Shown here: one piece after another, positions 48,340 through 59,249 of the stretch | How the letters are laid out: each line of letters begins with the position of its first letter | How positions within the stretch are numbered: the stretch's first letter is position 1 | Origin: Tubulanus polymorphus | Taxonomy: Eukaryota; Nemertea; Palaeonemertea; Tubulaniformes; Tubulanidae | Direction: 5' to 3' | DNA length: 64,000 nucleotides | Assembly: GCF_964204645.1 (NCBI RefSeq) | Contig: NC_134028.1 | Coordinates: forward strand, 15,863,263 to 15,927,262 | The notes under the pieces: model-generated | The model's input: only the letters and a program-made list of their open reading frames with translations | Told to the model about the DNA's origin: nothing | The model's database searches: none | Made by a program: the position numbers and the translations under genes

Positions 48340-48615
48340 AGCTAACACAAAAACGTTCAAGAAACGTTTAGAAAATGTATCGGTTTTGTATTGGGAACGT
48401 TGTATTGAAATGTTATACTGTGAACACTTTTTAATGTTTTACAAATGTTTTTACAAAACATAAATGAAACCTCGTCAAAACCTTGAAGAAACGTTACAAA
48501 AATGTTATTCTTAAATATCTTTGAAACATCCATTCATTCCTTTAATTGTAACATGACAGAAACATGAAAAACGTTTAAAAAACCTATCAGCAACGTTTCC
48601 TCCTTAACCTGCATG
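48340..48615. repeat. Tract with repeated AACGTT words
   Basis: At least six words of the type AACGTT or AACRTT occur in 270 bp in both polarities ('aaaaacgttcaagaaacgttt', 'gggaacgttg', 'cagcaacgtttcc'), suggesting a small mobile element. 48650-50360 holds no recognised gene; 49278 carries the hairpin word 'tagctgcaaagcagcgat' that recurs at 53696. Confidence 0.4.
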
Positions 48616-51289
48616 GTGGATATCCAGTATACAGAGATAAACTAAGTCATACGTATACAATACTTATACCTTTATTGGATATAAGTATTGATTATATAGT
48701 TCAACAAAATTGATTATCATCAAAAATAAGCACCGATGGTTGGACAGATAGAGATATTCCTATTGCTTTTATTTTATGGCACACGTGTGACGGCCCTTTC
48801 TTTAAGCATCTTCTTCACAGCCACTTTCGTCCAGGCGTAGGCCCCATTAATTCTCTCCTAGCACTTGTCTGGAACAAATAAAGCACATTTAGATTTACAG
48901 AAAACCATGAAATGAAAAAAAAATGAAGCAGCCTTTATACATCAAATTCTGGAAGTATGCTTAAATCAACTAATCAATTTGTTTCAAATATCAGTAAATA
49001 ATAAATCAATTCTTTTGTTCTTACCTTTTGAAATATACTATGATCAACGGATGATTTGATTCAATTCAATGAGAGATCAGAAATGAAAGACCTTGCAGTG
49101 CAAGTGACATAGGCTTTTTCAAGATTGCGATGTTTGCAATGCACGTGCTCACAGGCAGCCTCTCTCTGAGGTGCACGGATCAGCTTCAAATCCCATGAAT
49201 ATCAACTTTTTAAAAGTGATCTTTCCGCATCTAGGAATACATTTTACCATGTTTTTCTCAGAATAATATTCTTAACATGTAGCTGCAAAGCAGCGATGAC
49301 AGGTTTTCTGCAAAGCCATTCAGGGTGATGGAAACTGTAGAAAATGTAAATACCGATACATAGAATAAAATGCATTGACAAATTCGAACCTAATATGCAA
49401 CCACTGTCTAAACGTCAAATGTGATTCAGCTTTGAAACCGAACTTACGCATCCATACAATCAACAAATGTAAATTTATTCGACCGGGCATTCATTTTGGC
49501 ATTAAAACTTTATGATCAACACGCTTAAAAAATGGATCTTTTCTAAAGAACTCATCTTAAAAATCTGCTGAGTCGATAGGTTGAGTTAATTTACAGATAA
49601 GAACGTATTATAATTTTGAATAGATTTAAGGAGTTAATCTTTTTGTTTAGATATTTGAATAAATACATATATTGTAGTGTAGATTCAATCAACAAATTAT
49701 GATTTGATTTGGTCTGGATATCAGGCCAATGTTGATTTAGGGTTTTGTGGATTACAAATTCTATACTGATAAACAATTTATACCTGCAACATGTGAGTAA
49801 ATATCTAACGTATTCGACTTTACTTGTATTTCCAAAAAAACGAAACAGTCACTCTTAGTTATTAGGAAGATAATGTTCATTTCGTTATAGATATTCATTA
49901 CCTTTTTGAAAATTCTACGACAATATTTGTTCTGTCCTAATTTCAATGACTGTATGAACCAATGATATGCTTTGTAAATATGATGTAATAAAATGATTTT
50001 GAATCAAATTTGAATATGAGAATCAAGCATAACTTGTGTTCTTTCCACTTGTCTTACTTGTCACTCGATAATAGTTCCAGAATTTCAATTACAATCAAAT
50101 CCAAATTGGCTCAATAGTACATAGGACTAAATGAAATGAGCTGTTAGTCACTGCAAACCTATTCCAGTGTTATGTCGATCATGTTGAATCACTTTGCTTG
50201 AGTTGAAAGAATCAGATCTATCATATGATGCAACATCGGTCGAAGAGAGTTCTTGGTGTTGACTGCCCTTAATCATTTGTTTGACATTGGAATCCGCATG
50301 AACCCATTTGAACTGCAAAATATTCATAGAACATGAAAACCTATATTGTAAACAGTACATTGAAAGGCTGAATCCAAGAACATGTCAATTGCAACTTTGA
50401 GCCCTAACGTCTACTTTTAGTAGCCACTTGAGAACAATAAGCAATTGACGATATCGGCTACTTTTCCAGTAGTATACATTTCAAAACATCACTCTGAAAT
50501 TTTATTCCTTTCAATTCGGTTGGTTTTCTATAGTGGCTGTTTCGAAGAGCCTACTATTGAAAAGTGACCATTTCAAAACACCTGGTCTTGATAGTGCACA
50601 CTAGCAGTAGAGGTGACTGTAAAACCACCTGCCTGTAAACAGTGACTTTGTGATAGTAACTCCTACCTTAACAGCTACTCTCAAAACACGTCGTTTCTAA
50701 AAGTCAACTATTGAAAAGTGAACATTTTGATATGGCATGGTAATTTCCTGTTCAAAATAGCAGCCTCTGTTAAAGATTTGCAGTGATACGTGACAGGTTC
50801 AAAGGTACTGTTAAACCCTATATGCTTTGTATACAGAACTCTGTATGCTTTGAATAACTTTCTGTTAATACAAAATCAAAGTTTTTCAGTTGCTAAGAAT
50901 CCCCTAAATTTTCTTACGCTCAACAAAATGGCAATATCCAATAGGAAAACTATTGATTTATACAACATCATCATGGATTAAATCCATTAATACTAAAATA
51001 GTGCTAGTCCTAATTTAGCATTTTAAGATTTTGTTTTACCATTTGCGATTATAAAAGAATAAAGGATATATGAAAAAGGAATATACAAATAAAATCATAT
51101 GTTCATAAAATGAATTATGTCCTATTTATCTCATTATCTGGGCGAAGACTACATGAAATATTCCGAAAAAATGTATTTAAACTTGAATTTATTGTTTATT
51201 TCGATACAAACGAGGCTTTTTCGTTAATGGATATTGAATCCTTTTATCGCTTGCTAGAAGTGATACTCTAATCAAGATCTTAGTTCATA

Positions 51290-51859
51290 ATAGAACGATG
51301 ACCACACTCAAACGTGGTGAACGGATAATAAGATAAAATCCCACTATTTACAGATTAAAAGAATTTAAAAACAAGAATTTATTTATTAAATCTAAAATAT
51401 TTAAATGACACGACGTTTCGATCTCACCCTAGAGATCATCGTCAGGTGTGAGAAATAGACTTAAAACAGGGGTGTATATACAGAGGAGGACAGGTTAATT
51501 GAGTAAATTAGTGAGTGAGTAAATAATTAGTGTTTGGCAAGGCATGAAGTAATATACTTAGAAAGAAGGGAATTATGCGGAGAAAAGCCATTATTTAAAT
51601 TGGTACTAATATCTGAGTGACGAGTAATTAGGGCAGACTCAACTATGTGGCGTTTAGTGTAATTGCTGGAAGTATAAATAATTTCGGCTTTATCAAAATT
51701 AAAACGATGACCAGTGTTCCAAACGTGATTGGCTACGCCACTAGCCGGTTTTTGATTTATTATATCCTTTTTGTGTTGAATTTCGGAACATAAAATTATT
51801 AATTTTAGATTCACATACTCTCCTACTTTGTTGAGTGAATTGTTTATATATGTTATCAA
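51290..51859 (-). pseudogene. Penelope-like retroelement 3' end with GIY-YIG domain
   Basis: The - strand frame 51859-51527 reads SGVANHVWNTGHRFNFDKAE and then YTKRHIVESALI, the C-terminal half of the GIY-YIG nuclease of Penelope-like elements, ending at a normal stop. The 3' untranslated part contains CTGACGA, a 6-bp stem (GATCTC/GAGATC) and GAAACG (51445-51411), then A/T-rich DNA. Confidence 0.82.
51411..51445 (-). ncRNA. Hammerhead-like core motif in the Penelope-like 3' end
   Basis: On the - strand: CTGACGA, T, GATCTC, TAGGGT, GAGATC, GAAACG. This matches the hammerhead core CUGANGA - stem II - GAAA, except for one extra U beside stem II. Hammerhead ribozymes are known in Penelope-like elements. 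I did not identify stem I, stem III and the cleavage site with certainty. Confidence 0.4.
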
Positions 51860-52504
51860 AAACCCAGCAGCAACTATCGATCAGAAGGTCGATTACACTG
51901 GTTAACTAGACAGTGATTGATGAAGGAATGAACAAACTGCACTGACCACCAAAAGAACATGAACCAAAAACAATTACCTCTCAATAGCAATAAACTTAGC
52001 ACCGCAATATCTCTATGAGACTTTATTTAAAGGATAAAATGATAAAAATAACGTTACCAATACTTGAATTTGGAAGCAAATGCAGGCTAGAACCAACAAA
52101 GGTACCGATAAGATACTCTTATCCGTGTTAACTGTAGATAAATAAAGAAATTCCACAATAGAATTTTGTATCACGAAATTTATTAAAGTTAAACCACAAC
52201 GTTTCGGCTGTTGATTGACAGCCAGCTGACTAAAAGCCCTTATCACTAGGAATGTAACCTGATGATGCCTGTTAGTCAAAGAGTCGAAACGTTGCGGTTT
52301 CACCTTCTCAAATTTTATCATATTTAAAATTCTAATACTGGATTTCTTCATTCATGACCCCGGTGAAGATCACCAAAGGCCGTTACCGTAATCCAAATGA
52401 AATCTTGAATACCATACAAAGTTTCTTATTGCTATAAAATTCGATCAAATATGGGCTCAATTTAGATGATTTCTTTAGAATGTTTAAAATCCACATGGAT
52501 ATAT

Positions 52505-53502
52505 CTTGTTAAAACACATTATCTTATATTCAGTAGAGCTAGAAAAAACCTGACTTACATGTATCCTTAAATGGTAATATCTTAAAAGAACTGCCCTACT
52601 CCAGATTTCTAGGTGTATATATTGATGAGGACTTAAACTGGAAACCACATATCCAGCAAACTTCTAAAAAAATCTCAGAACATGTTGGTATCATGCGCAG
52701 ACTGGCAACATATTTGCCCTCGAAGATTCTTATTGAAGTATATTATACTATGATATATCCACATATATACTATTGTAATATTGTCTGGGGCAACAACCAC
52801 GCTAACTTAAATAGGATTGCTCTCCTTCAAAAAAGGTACTTAGAATTATAACTAAAACCCACTACTTAGCACATACTAGCCAATTATTTAAGGATTTGAA
52901 TATTCTAAAATCAGATGATGTTAATAAATTACAAGTTGCTCAATTTATGTACATGTATGTATCTAACCTTTTACCAGATGTATTTAATGGCTTCTTTGAG
53001 TTAAACAGAAATCACAGAACTCGCCACACTAACTATTTTGTATTACCTTTTTGCCAAAATAACTTAAGCCGTAATTTTCTTAGTTACAAAGGCCCTAAAC
53101 TATGAAATCAAATGAGTAACTTTCTTAAATCATCTCCTTCCATAGAGATCTTTAAGTCAGCCTATAAGAAGTTTATAATTAGTAACTATTAATCATTATT
53201 TTAAAAAAAGCAAATAAATTAGTAAAATAATGTAAGTCTACCGTTTAACTATCGTATACCTAATTTTTTGTATGCCTACACTTTTATAAACTGTAACAGT
53301 AGAAAAGCGAGTGTGAGAAAGTATGAATGTGAGGGTGAGAGTGAAGTGTGTATTTGGGTACTTGTTGCTACCAGTGAAAAATTTAAACAGGTTCACCATG
53401 CTAATATAAATGTTAAAAATAATTATGTATGTACTACTTTATTATATATAACTCATGTTTATTAGCAAAGTGAAGAATAATAATAATAATAATAATAATA
53501 GC
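52505..53502 (+). pseudogene. 5'-truncated LINE with (AAT)n tail
   Basis: The + strand reads RFLGVYIDEDLNWKPHIQQ, HVGIMRRLATYLPSKILIEV, YYCNIVWGNNHANLN, then LFKDLNILKSDDVNKLQVAQ and LSYKGPKLW with one frameshift near 52845 and an in-frame TGA. These are the C-terminal RT motifs of Jockey/CR1-type LINEs. It ends in eight AAT units (53477-53502). It is absent from the equivalent site in the first long-TIR element, so it is a real insertion. Confidence 0.88.
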
Positions 53503-53719
53503 ATATTTTGTTTTTAAAAAATCAATGATTCAGCGAAATTAGAATTTAGGGAAATTCGAACACTCTGAAATGCACACCTTAATTTAAGATGCAAAGACAA
53601 TCAGGCCCCCGTTGAAAATAAACCACCATTTCAATAATGAGAGGCCTGAATTTATGATTGCACTTTTAATTTAAGAATTTAAATCAAAAATTATAGCTGC
53701 AAAGCAGCGATAACGGGTT

Positions 53720-54060
53720 TTCTGCTGTCTTAGAATCCTGTTCATCGGTGGATTTCGACAAAGCATTTGATAAGGCACAACATCAGCCATTACTAACTAA
53801 ACAGGCTATTAGGAAATAGTATCAATGATAGGTCGCCCAAATGGCTCAGCAGTAATCTCTGAACGAAAACTTATAGCCAAAATCAACGGAACGCCTCATC
53901 TTGGAATAAGTCGGTCTAACTAGTGGAGTCACGCTAGGTAGTATCCGAAGTCATCTACTGTTTAATGTCCTGACAAATGACATACACAGTAATCCAAAAT
54001 ATACCGCAATGCAATTGTGACAAAGTATTGATGCGAATGACCTATTTAGTTCATCGACCA
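53720..54060 (+). pseudogene. Reverse transcriptase fragment (LINE)
   Basis: Frames give SSVDFDKAFDKAQHQPLL, then SGVTLGSIRSHLLFNVLTND. These are degenerate forms of the RT blocks 'VDFxKAFDxVxHxxLL' and 'GVxQGSxLGPLLFxxxIND'. It is strongly decayed. Confidence 0.75.
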
Positions 54061-54242
54061 TGTACCGAACACTTTTATTGTGCCCCAGCGTTTTCGTGGA
54101 AGGCGTGATCCGTATAACGATTTATTGTGATATTAACACGATATATCGACTTAATTATGTCGATAAATCGCGATATATCACGTTTGTTCGACATAATTTT
54201 GTCGTGATAAAAGGTCGCAACGGTTTTTTCGGGTCCCATATA

Positions 54243-54628
54243 TACGGAAGCGATAAAGGGCCTCGAGTTGTCGCGTTCCAACTCGACAAAGTCGCCATAT
54301 TTATATTGACATATCGCGATATATCGCTTCAAGTCGACATGAATATGTCGACATATTGTGACGTTTTGAGGACATATTTCGTTTTCTCAACCATTTTCCT
54401 CGCAACAATTCGACATATTCATGACGACTTGAAACTCAGTCGCCATATTACTGGCGTCCTCATCTTACATTTCGACGTGTCTTCAAATGACAACGTCACG
54501 ATATGTCGACATATTCATGTCGACTTGACGCGATATATCGCGATATGTCGACATAAATATAGCGACTTGTCGAGTTGGAACGCGACAACTCGAGGCCCTT
54601 TATCGCTTTTGACATATAAGCTTCCGTA
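54243..54628. mobile_element. Palindromic (foldback) element rich in TCGACATA/CGATATAT words
   Basis: TACGGAAG at 54243 is inverted at 54621. The arms 54250-54366 and 54495-54608 are inverted copies of ~115 bp ('gggcctcgagttgtcgcg', 'atatcgcgatatatcgc'). The right end has an extra ~12 bp. The 198-codon open frame across it is a by-product of the palindrome, not a gene. Confidence 0.85.
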
Positions 54629-54825
54629 CATCTTTAGAAAAAGAAATAATATATGATCTTTCATTAAGTAGGATCACTTGAATGATCGCTTTAATATCAC
54701 TTTAAAAAAAAAAAGAATCTGCCAAAATGATCTTAATATTTGACACTATATCAAATTAATTGACTTCAAAATAGGCGAAAGCATAAGTCTTTATTTATTG
54801 GCCTAATTATTCAAAAGCTTATAAA

Positions 54826-55410
54826 GTGGGCGACAAAACCAAAAAAATGAATTGTCGCGGGCGATAAAACCCAAATAATCAATTGTCGCGGGCGATAAAC
54901 CCAAATAATCAATTGTCGCTGGCGATAAAACCGAAATATTGAATTTGCGCGAGCGACAAAACCAAAAAAATTAATTGTCGCAGGCGATAAAACCAAAATC
55001 TTGAATTGTCGCGGGCGACAAAACCAAAATATTGAATTGTCGCGGGTGACAAAGCCAAACTAATGAATTGTCGCGGGCGATAAAACCAAAATAATGAATT
55101 GTCGCGGGTGATAAAACCAAAATAATGAATTGTCGCTGGCGATAAAACCAAAATATTGAATTGTCGACGCGACAAAACCAAAATATTGAATTGTCGCATG
55201 CGACAAAACCAAAATAATGAATTGTTGCGGGCGATAAAGCCAAAATAATGAATTGTCGCGGGCGATAAAACCAAAATATTGAATTGTCGTGGGCGACAAA
55301 CCCATAATATTGATTTGTCACGGGTGACAAAACCAAATTAATGAATTGTCGCGGGCTGTAAAACCAAAATAATGAATTGTCACAAAACCAAAATTATTGT
55401 TTTGTCACGT
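54826..55410. repeat. Minisatellite: ~19 units of 31 bp
   Basis: The unit is ATTGTCGCGGGCGATAAAAC followed by CAAAATAATGA. It contains a small inverted repeat TGTCGC-GG-GCGACA. Because 31 is not a multiple of 3 and the unit lacks stops on the - strand, three overlapping frames stay open for over 80 codons; I regard these as non-coding. Confidence 0.95.
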
Positions 55411-55869
55411 TATTTTAGTTTTGTCATAATGTCGCCCTCATTTGCATATTCGTGTTTTTTTTTACGCATGGCCCTCATCAGCCACCATACTAAAACCTTA
55501 AGGTCGCGTAAAACTCGATAAACACTTCAAGTGACACAGCGAATGATCTCCTTTCCCCCACAGCGAACGCTTAACCTTGTAGAGGCTACTAGCCTATGTA
55601 GGCCTATGTATATGCGTAGGCCTAACATCCGGACAGATTGGTCGTAGGCCTATTGAATAACAACCCACCTAAATATCGTAAATTTTTTTTTGAAGTTCAA
55701 TCCAATGAGTCCATTAATAAATGCAACAATTATACTGCGTTTGTTTGAGATAGTAAAGCTCAGTACCGGTAGGCCTAAAGCCACATCAAACTCGATAAAC
55801 ACTTCAAGCGACACAGCGAACGCTTACTCCGAATGTCAAATGTGAGTCCAGCATACCCTTATGAAAATA

Positions 55870-56098
55870 AAGTGTACTTTAAGTGCACTTTTAAAGTGCG
55901 CTTTTGAGTGTACTCAAAGTGCACTCCAAAGTGCACTGAATTGAAACAAAGTGCACTTCAATAAAAGTGCACTTAAAGTGCACTTTTCAATAAAAGTGCA
56001 CTTTTATTGGAGTGCACTTTGTTTCAATTCAGTGCGCTTTGGAGTGCACTTTGAGTACACTCAAAAGCGCACTTTAAAAGTACACTTTAAGTACACTT
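55870..56098. repeat. Long near-perfect hairpin built from AAAGTGCACTT words
   Basis: Left arm 55870-55975 and right arm 55995-56098 are inverted copies with only a few mismatches. The building word GTGCACTT is itself palindromic (GTGCAC). It would fold to a ~105-bp stem. A looser copy of the words continues to 56150. Confidence 0.93.
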
Positions 56099-56843
56099 AA
56101 AATGGAATGAACTCAGAAAGTGCACTTTATATCTTATTCCAAGTGCACTTCCTTGCATGAAAATCCTTCCTGAAAACCTTAAAAAAGCCAGAATAGTCTC
56201 ACGTTCGATTATGTACTACTTTCTCTATATTTTTCATATTTCAATTAACAGGTTTATTCCGACTATTGATGTTATTGAGTTTCTTCCGCATCGCTGCTCT
56301 AATATTGCTTTGTTCAGCGGCAGGGAATTGTCTACTAACATAATCTGAAACAATACATCATAAGATTTTATTAACAGGATGTTAAAACACTATACGATTT
56401 AGGCATCCCAATATTCTTCTTGCCCACCCGAAGATGATAAATGGTGAAAGAAATCCTATAATGAAATCAAAGCTAGGGCCAAGTGAAATTCAGCAGCAGA
56501 TTTCCAAATAGCTGATCATTGCAGGGTAAAATGAGGATAGTCTGCTTCTACTAAAAACTCTGTGCAACTATTTCTCAACACCCGTCTTCGCGATGCAGTG
56601 AAATACTTATGTGAAAATTACCAGATTGAAATCCATCATGCATTTACATCTTTATTGTGTAAAGAATGAATTGCTTGGTCGCTGAATGAAAATGGGGCCC
56701 AATTTGTTGGGAGTTTGGCAAGGTTTACTGTCCCTGTCTTTTTTTAGGTTCACAATTTTGCATCAAATTTTTATTGGTTTTAATCCAAGTTTTAGGCAAC
56801 TGTATAAAGTTGCTCGTTTACCAAATAGTAACTTCAGACTTAC

Positions 56844-58229
56844 TCTCAATCGCTTGAACTTTTGTTGGTGACAGAGCTGTCTTAGTTGACTGCCCGATAC
56901 CCTTCGGTACGTGTCTGAAGACATCGCGTGCCAAATACTGCCACCATGACATCGCCAGTAAAAATACTGTATGACTTCCGACTGCAGGAGTCAAGGGACG
57001 ACTTCTTTACTAATACCCCATTCCCCAAATCGGTCATCTGCTGAAAAGGAAAGAATCAGAAAAAGTTTTTACAGGGATATTCGACGATGACAGCCATTTT
57101 TATTTAATCATAGCTTACCATTCCGGGACTTGGATCAATATTTGTGGTTTTTGGCTGAAAATATGAATGATGTATTTACTATTTAAAACTAGGGGTCCAG
57201 TTAAACATGCTCACGTGGGAAGTGGTTTCAAATGCTCGACAATCTGACAATTTCAATGTTCAATTCCCCTGGGGAACATATATTGAAACCAATTACCTTG
57301 AAACTCACCAAAATCATAGATTGTATCATATGCTAGCTACAATTTTGTAATTGATTGCGTTTAGACTTAACTGGGAGGAAAATATGTAGCATGACCGCGG
57401 CACGCTCAGTGACAATGACTGTGATGAGTAATTGATATTCTACTATTATAAAGTAATAAACTCAAAATGTTGAAATACAAACTTACTGTTGTGGGAAATA
57501 GGACTTTCCTATTGACAGCAGATTCTGAAGATAGTTTGAGAATCTAAAAATTATTGAAAATAACGTTAAAACATTCTAGATTCTCGTATTTGTTCTAGAT
57601 TAAGGGACAAGTGTACGTACCGGCGAAAGAAAAGCTTCTTGACTGACCTAAATTACAAAGGAAAATTCATAGTTTATTATTTTTATCAACATAAAATGTA
57701 GAAATAGAGTACACAATGTAAATGTAATTTTAAAAACCTCATCATTCTGTTCATCCCTATCTACAGGCGCAAAACTAGAAACTTGTTCATCATCATCATC
57801 GCCATTGTCATAATCACGACCACTATGATTGATAGGTCGTACATCTTTCTGAATTTTATCTGCAAGAACAGTGAAAAATTGCATTTCTTCTCATATCAAT
57901 CGATATATTCATATCATAAGATTGTGTTATTTCAAAGACTTACTTTCCTTTTGACATCCACAACCGTAATGTTCAATTTGTCCCTAATAACATTAGGAAG
58001 CATTTCCATAATTTTAACTGGTAATCCTAAAAAGCAAAATGCTGATAGAAGGCACACATTATCTTTCAAAATTATGAAATCACTAAATTAGAACCAACAA
58101 TAGAAAATACTTACGTTCTTGTAAATAGAGGTTAGCCTCTATGAGCTTTTCGATTCGTTTTTCGGCATAACCTAGTTGTTGTTTTAGGTTTTTTATCTCC
58201 TCTTCCAAAGCTATTGTATCTTTTTTTGT
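56844..58229 (-). pseudogene. Coiled-coil/BEN-domain protein gene, five exons (frameshifted)
   Basis: Five exons chain in frame on the - strand: 58229-58115 (KKDTIALEEEIKNLKQQL, a coiled coil), 58026-57944 (LPVKIMEMLPNVIRDKL), 57848-57738 (acidic: DNGDDDDEQ), a 27-nt exon 57647-57621, and 57040-56844. The last reads DLGNGVLVKKSSLDSCSRKS and VMVAVFGTRCL, then after a one-base frame change GQSTKTALSPTKVQAIES. 'DLGxGVxV...AVFGxxxL...ALSPxKVxAI' matches the BEN domain, a DNA-binding and protein-interaction fold. Donors are GTAAGT in three of five. A possible last exon starts at 56605. First exon not found. The frameshift may mean it is dead, or may be a sequencing error. Confidence 0.7.
57195..57420 (-). 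repeat. Core-repeat fragment in an intron of the BEN gene
   Basis: In reverse complement it ends like the third hairpin family: 'ttgaacattgaaattgtcag' and the 'gagcatttgaaaccacttccc' words. Another fragment of the same family lies at about 58290-58500, upstream of the coiled-coil exon. Confidence 0.7.
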
Positions 58230-58704
58230 CTGAAATAATAATGTTGGAAATCTATAGTAGATGCCAGGTTTCAGGGTCTATGCCTAACTGGTATGCTAAA
58301 TAGGGTCCAAGGAGACCATGCCAAATTGGTAAACAGTTTGAAATGTTAAAAAATCTGATTATTTCAAGACATCACCTTGAAAGACACCACAATGATGCCA
58401 TAAGATACACTTTTGCAATCGATTGTGGTTAAAAAATATGCACAGGTACCAATGTTAATTGTGTAATAATTCAATATTCTACTCTCCCCAAGCAAAAACT
58501 TGGTAATCCCAAATTCCATGAGAAGAGATGTATTCTATGACAGTGGTATTAATTATCAAATATCAAGACTGTAAAATTAAAGCTCTTCCTAAAAAATCTT
58601 TTCAAAGAATAAGCATCATGAATTTCAATGACAAAAAATTACAAACCATAATGAAGCTACAGGTCTCAGAAATCCAAAAATCTGATTTCTTGGGACCGTA
58701 AAAA

Positions 58705-58763
58705 TTTGTGTGATATCCTATAGAACTTGGATGACATCCAAGTTCTATAGGATATCACGCAAA
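58705..58763. repeat. 59-bp near-perfect palindrome between the divergent genes
   Basis: TTTGTGTGATATCCTATAG with AACTTGGATG, then one base, then the inverse complement with a single mismatch. It lies between the 5' ends of the BEN gene (-) and the transposase gene (+), where a shared promoter would be expected. Confidence 0.9.
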
Positions 58764-59249
58764 TGTTAAGAATTACATCATGTTATGTATTTCATAGTTT
58801 CACAAAAATACAGTCAACATCGCTCAATTTGTATCTCTAGGGAAGAAGCCATTGTGTGTATCGAACAATGACTTTTACCGGCAAATGTGAACGCCTTTTG
58901 TGTTTATTCAGAAAAGAAGCCACGCGCGAGTGTGTGAGATCAGCGCCACCCAGCAAATTCAATTCAATTAGTTATTGACTGTGTTTGTTTACACGAAAAA
59001 TCAGGGAAATGTGAGGTTTTCAAATCATTAAAAATGAGATTATACACAACCATCCATTTCAAGATTCGCCGCAATAGCCTTCACCGGATAAAATATGAAA
59101 AAGTTGACCGATATGTCTCAAAGTTCGCAGTTACGCGTTTTACTTATAAGTCCATATCCAACTATTACGGTTTACCACTTCCGCATTGTTTATCGAAACG
59201 TGTACTGCAAATGGCACAAAGCTACGGCACATTATTAAATAGTTTATAG

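Larger units (their letters stand above)
50361..53692. mobile_element. Second copy of the long-TIR element, 3'-truncated, with nested insertions
   Basis: From TTGAAAGGCTGAATCCAAGAA it follows 16837 onward through the same subterminal words, then the same unique interior to 'aatttaaatcaaaaat' (53692), equivalent to about 19000 in copy 1. The right inverted repeat is missing, replaced by a hairpin word 'tatagctgcaaagcagcgat'. Insertions absent from copy 1 lie at about 51290-51800 (Penelope-like) and 52505-53502 (LINE). Confidence 0.85.

Noticed and set aside
48780-48880. Short - strand exon-like stretch (AYAWTKVAVKKML)
   Set aside because: An acceptor TTCCAG is present, but the open frame matching it is short and starts out of phase; no neighbouring exon was found.
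54060-54656. 198-codon open frame
   Set aside because: It spans a palindromic element and the reverse strand is open too; the amino-acid sequence mirrors the repeated DNA words. No domain is visible.
54909-55336. Overlapping - strand frames of 81-121 codons
   Set aside because: They result from a 31-bp repeat unit without stops, giving the same repeat in three frames.
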